Source: Nematocida parisii ERTm1 (taxonomy: Eukaryota > Microsporidia). Taken from it: a DNA stretch of 64,000 bases. This document shows, piece after piece, positions 60,923-64,000 of this stretch. Made by a program: the position numbers and the translations under genes. A model generated the notes under the pieces. It was given only the letters and a program-made list of their open reading frames with translations, ran no database searches and had not been told where the DNA came from. How positions within the stretch are numbered: position 1 is the first letter of the stretch; the number at the start of each line of letters is the position of its first letter. The stretch is taken from positions 62,001 to 126,000 of the forward strand of contig NW_013524651.1 of assembly GCF_000250985.1 (NCBI RefSeq). The letters are read 5' to 3'.

Positions 60923-62269
60923 TCAATATTCAAATAAATTCAGAATTATTACTTCTAGCGCCCTATAACAGTATATAATTATACTGATAAAAACTAATGC
61001 TATAATAGTCAATATTCCTATAACTAATTGATTCGAACTTCTTACTAGAGTTGGCTGGCAATTCGTAGATTCAGAAGGGGAATCTTCTTGATTTTGAGAA
61101 GTTTCTTGGCCTGGAGTGATTGTATTCAATTTTTTTGCTGTTCTGTTGTTTTTAGGCGGCTTAGCCACTGGCCTTTGACATCTTCTTGCTTGGTTATTGT
61201 TTTCGATAAAGAAAGGATCTAGATTTGGCTTTATAGTTTTTACATAATTATCCCCCACATTAGTTTTAAATTTAATAGAGCTAAACCCCTTAATTTTTTT
61301 TAGACTTAACGTTTCTTGGATTGTGAACAGAAAATCCACTACATCCCAATTATCACAGCTCTGTAGACTGTTGTACAAGGCATATTTAAACTCACTCTCG
61401 CAGTAGCTTACGTCAATGGGAGCAAAATTCGAGCTATTTTCTAAAAAGAAAAATAAACTTTTCAGAACTATTATTTTATCAAAGTCGCCATCTTTAGTAC
61501 TTTCTATATTAATTGAGTTGTATATTTTTTTTATAATCATACTTAAATGTTTATAATTGACGCTTGTAAATAAATGTAGTGATTCAATATCCTCTTCTGA
61601 TAGTCCAAGAGTATCTAAATTTGATTCCTTTTCTCCCAACTCATTGCATCGAGTAAATTTTCCTGTATTGTTTGTTATTATATCCAACACTTTTTGAAGC
61701 CTAGAACATTCGCCATCTCCTGTTAGCTCTAAAATCTCATCTAACGCTTTAGAGCTGCTAATTTTATTTAATTTTTTGGTCGCATAATATGGATATAGTG
61801 CATGTATTATATCGGTCCACACATAACTTCTCACTATAGAAATATTCGCTATAAATAAATGGTTGCTATTCATCAGTTTATAGTATGCATCTCTTTGTTT
61901 TGGGATCTTTATTTTTTTTGCAGCATTTTCTATACCCGTAATAGTTGTTTTAGTGTCTCTTATAGCGTTCTTCACCGCTTCTATATATAAATCTGCATCA
62001 ATTGTATCAATATTATTTAGGCGCTGCATTAAAAAGACCATAAACGCATTGTACTCAAGGTTGTTTAGTACCGCGCTCTCGGCTTTAAATACCTCCCCTC
62101 TTGTACATACGCTTAGTATTATGGGAACAAATGTTTTTAATGGCGCACGCAGTGTTCGATTTTTTTTGTTAATTTCCTCAATTTTTAGTGCTAACTGCTT
62201 TCTTAATTTTTTCTCATTAAACATCACTTGCAGATTTTTTCTCAAGTTTATACCGTACCCCTGAAACAT
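60923..62269 (-). CDS. tail-anchored protein of unknown function
   Basis: A 448 aa protein: about 330 mostly helical charged residues, a basic/Pro/Gln/Ser-rich linker (about 345-405, with KPPKNNRTAKK), then a membrane segment (about 412-434, VIGILTIIALVFISIIIYCY) and a short tail. Third member of the tail-anchored group by architecture (with 49723 and 51171). No motif or family recognised; there is no signal peptide. Confidence 0.65.
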   Translation of the reverse strand: MFQGYGINLRKNLQVMFNEKKLRKQLALKIEEINKKNRTLRAPLKTFVPIILSVCTRGEVFKAESAVLNNLEYNAFMVFLMQRLNNIDTIDADLYIEAVKNAIRDTKTTITGIENAAKKIKIPKQRDAYYKLMNSNHLFIANISIVRSYVWTDIIHALYPYYATKKLNKISSSKALDEILELTGDGECSRLQKVLDIITNNTGKFTRCNELGEKESNLDTLGLSEEDIESLHLFTSVNYKHLSMIIKKIYNSINIESTKDGDFDKIIVLKSLFFFLENSSNFAPIDVSYCESEFKYALYNSLQSCDNWDVVDFLFTIQETLSLKKIKGFSSIKFKTNVGDNYVKTIKPNLDPFFIENNNQARRCQRPVAKPPKNNRTAKKLNTITPGQETSQNQEDSPSESTNCQPTLVRSSNQLVIGILTIIALVFISIIIYCYRALEVIILNLFEY

Positions 62270-62670
62270 ATTTTATAACTATTTTAATATTTTCTATATA
62301 AAATAGACTTGGAAAAAGTTAATAATAAGTATTTTTAATAATTTCTGGTTATATAACACAAAAGTCTTTTAGGCTATATTAAATTTATAAAAATCCAAAA
62401 AGTCAAATATATATTCTGAAATTAAAACTAAAGCTCCTTCTATTTATGGAAATACGCAGATATACACCTGTTTATACAATAGAACAATTCAGCACAGCTA
62501 TTCAAGTATTGGAACTATTCGCAGATTGCTTGTAAATATTTAAGATGATTTTTTAAATGGAAATCAGTTTATTGATATAAGGTTCGAGGGGCCTCGAATG
62601 GATGGCCGTTGAGGACCACATACTCTCTAAGCCGTTCCTCGTGTAAGATGATTTTCAATTGATATCCTAA
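62270..62670. other. intergenic region with a GC-rich island
   Basis: AT-rich except for 62580-62645 (listed separately). The phrase aagatgatttt occurs on both sides of the island (about 62541 and 62645), which could be a duplication. Confidence 0.5.
62580..62645. other. GC-rich island, possible structured RNA or element scrap
   Basis: aggttcgaggggcctcgaat includes an inverted pair CGAGG/CCTCG with a 2-nt loop, followed by ggccgttgaggaccacat. A ggttcga T-loop-like word occurs but no cloverleaf follows. The island is bounded by repeats of aagatgatttt. Confidence 0.3.
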
Positions 62671-63369
62671 TTAATATACACAGTAAGCCTTTATTATTTG
62701 AAACAGTATAAGCCAACCAATATATAGAAAAATGGCTGCACATATTAACACTAGCGCCACAGAATATACTACATTGCATATATTCTCTACTGCTTTCTGT
62801 GTGAATTCTATTTTTATTCTTGTGTATAGAGTTTTTTGTATAAAAATGCTTATAATCTCTTTTATAAGAAAGTGATACAGCATAATACCACTAAAGGCAT
62901 ATATCCCCAGAAACAGAACAATGCTATTCCTTGATAGATCTGTAGAGTATTCTAAAAGTATAGTAGGAATAAAATAGAGCAGAATAAATACAAAAAAGTA
63001 AACTACTGCCACAATTAATTTAGCAGTCCTTCTAGCCTCTCTGTGGTTAAATAATTTGTTAATAGAAAGAAGCATTATGTCTTTCATAAGTCCTATTTGA
63101 ATAACTATAAAATAATAAGTAGATATTTTCTGAATAATACACCTGTTTTTCTCCGCAAGAGAAATACTCTCTAAAGCACTATTTAAAACAAATTGACAAG
63201 AAAATAGCAAACAGTTTAAATATGTAATGTTTCTTATAATTCTAAATACATCGGTCCACATAAATCTGCTGGCTTCTATTGCTAAATACAATTTTCGTAT
63301 ATGGTTCTTTTGCCCTTGCTGGATATAAGTCAATTTTGAGCTGGCCTCTCTCTCGCTAGAATCTTGCAT
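62671..63369 (-). CDS. polytopic membrane protein, local family member 3
   Basis: A 232 aa protein with a hydrophilic N-terminus of about 45 residues and five or six TM helices. TM1 contains LLFSCQFVLNSAL, matching FS-x-[QE]-[FY]-x-L of the 57987 and 59594 proteins. It is on the opposite strand to them. No function recognised. Confidence 0.65.
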   Translation of the reverse strand: MQDSSEREASSKLTYIQQGQKNHIRKLYLAIEASRFMWTDVFRIIRNITYLNCLLFSCQFVLNSALESISLAEKNRCIIQKISTYYFIVIQIGLMKDIMLLSINKLFNHREARRTAKLIVAVVYFFVFILLYFIPTILLEYSTDLSRNSIVLFLGIYAFSGIMLYHFLIKEIISIFIQKTLYTRIKIEFTQKAVENICNVVYSVALVLICAAIFLYIGWLILFQIIKAYCVY

Positions 63370-64000
63370 ATCGTATTTTTTTATTTTTGACTTTATTTAA
63401 TAGTAATGTATATGTTGTGTCCTGTAGGTGGTGACTGTGAAGTCTCTACGTAATACTCCACTACGTTCCTAGAACGGCAAAGCTTGTAATTGATATTAGT
63501 TGATTGCTTCTTTATTGGTATGGTTTCTGATATGTATGTTCTTATCCGACTTGTGTAAAAAAAATAAATTAATTTATCCTAATTTGTTCGGATACGACAG
63601 TATACTTAAATATATAAGAAAACAAATATGTACAGTTTTTTTGCTACACTGAAAGGTTTTATTAATGCTAGAATGATGAGAAATAATAAACATCTAGATT
63701 TCATAATAAAACGTGTGCAAAGACTGCCCACACTATAAACACACACGGACATAAATAAATCCATAGCAGCCACATCACAAAAATGTATGTATTCTTACCT
63801 TCTATTACATCGGCTATTAAGCACAAAAAGTATTTTTATACGTGTTGGCTGTGTGTATGTGCAAGGCGGCCTAAGCTCTTATCTACAACATAAAACAACA
63901 CAGAGTACATAGTTTACAGGAATGGTTTTATATCACAAATCCAGAAATATCACCAACTGCAATTATCTTGGCAACAACTCTGTTTCGGTCGGTAGTTCCA
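63370..64000. other. right edge, with a small GC-richer patch
   Basis: 63413-63490 is GC-richer and holds two short inverted repeats (ACGTA...TACGT and CGTTC-CTA-GAACG). The rest is AT-rich with no gene. A gene starting beyond the window could have its promoter here. Confidence 0.5.

Noticed and set aside
62580-62600. Possible tRNA because of ggttcga
   Set aside because: No acceptor, D or anticodon arms can be placed on either strand; the word is part of a short inverted repeat.

Overview
The window reads as a nuclear contig of a microsporidian, a very reduced fungal-related intracellular parasite. It is AT-rich and intron-poor, and it carries compact eukaryotic housekeeping genes: lysyl-tRNA synthetase, proteasome beta-6, ribosomal proteins uL22 and eL37, a ubiquitin-eL40 fusion, V-ATPase subunit c, APC11, a protein farnesyltransferase beta subunit, DOP1, a DEAH helicase and transketolase. 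Alongside these are fast-evolving secreted or membrane protein families. The family content and AT-rich style would suit a Nematocida-like lineage, but that placement is inference and no marker here proves the genus.

Layout. 0.4-5.1 kb: an L-type lectin cargo receptor, then two secreted low-complexity proteins. 5.6-12.5 kb: a large lineage-specific secreted/membrane protein on the minus strand and an LRR-like membrane protein on the plus strand. 12.7-16 kb: monothiol glutaredoxin, an RRM protein and an RMD1/DUF155 protein. 16-19.8 kb: a gene-poor stretch holding only eL37 plus GC-rich islands, one of which looks like a solo LTR. 19.8-22.6 kb: a lineage-specific gene split by a frameshift in a poly-A run. 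23.5-44 kb: the conserved block (LysRS, DOP1, PRE7, DEAH helicase, uL22, APC11, FTase beta, an ER Hsp70-like protein, Ub-eL40, an AHA1-like protein, transketolase, V-ATPase c). 44.5-49.5 kb: two tandem secreted repeat proteins, the second also frameshifted. 49.7-63.4 kb: an accessory region with three tail-anchored proteins, a second copy of the 5.6 kb family and three related polytopic membrane proteins.

The most notable finding is a mosaic family of secreted proteins with no function I recognise. The proteins at 3983-5080 and 44552-47407 have different low-complexity bodies (His/Gly/Tyr versus Lys/Asp, Ser-Val, Ala-Gly, Gln), but share three short modules in the same order: GI[F/L]G...KS after the signal peptide, a G-x-F-x-G-V...TKEE module, and a C-x-C-x-N-x2-C-x3-C motif. 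The Cys motif, with a slightly longer loop, also occurs at the N-terminus of the 1727-3463 protein. The 47797 gene shares the TVT ladder and, past its frameshift, a C-terminal GHLV...SS motif. Spore wall or polar tube components are the natural hypothesis.

Other notable points: a T-tract plus CC/CCC element sits at or just before the ATG of several housekeeping genes, implying near-leaderless mRNAs; a 33-34 bp promoter module lies before two unrelated ORFs; and the 9-mer TTCGGGTTA recurs in five intergenic stretches. Where the longest frame opened with a non-ATG codon, I moved the start to the first sensible ATG.
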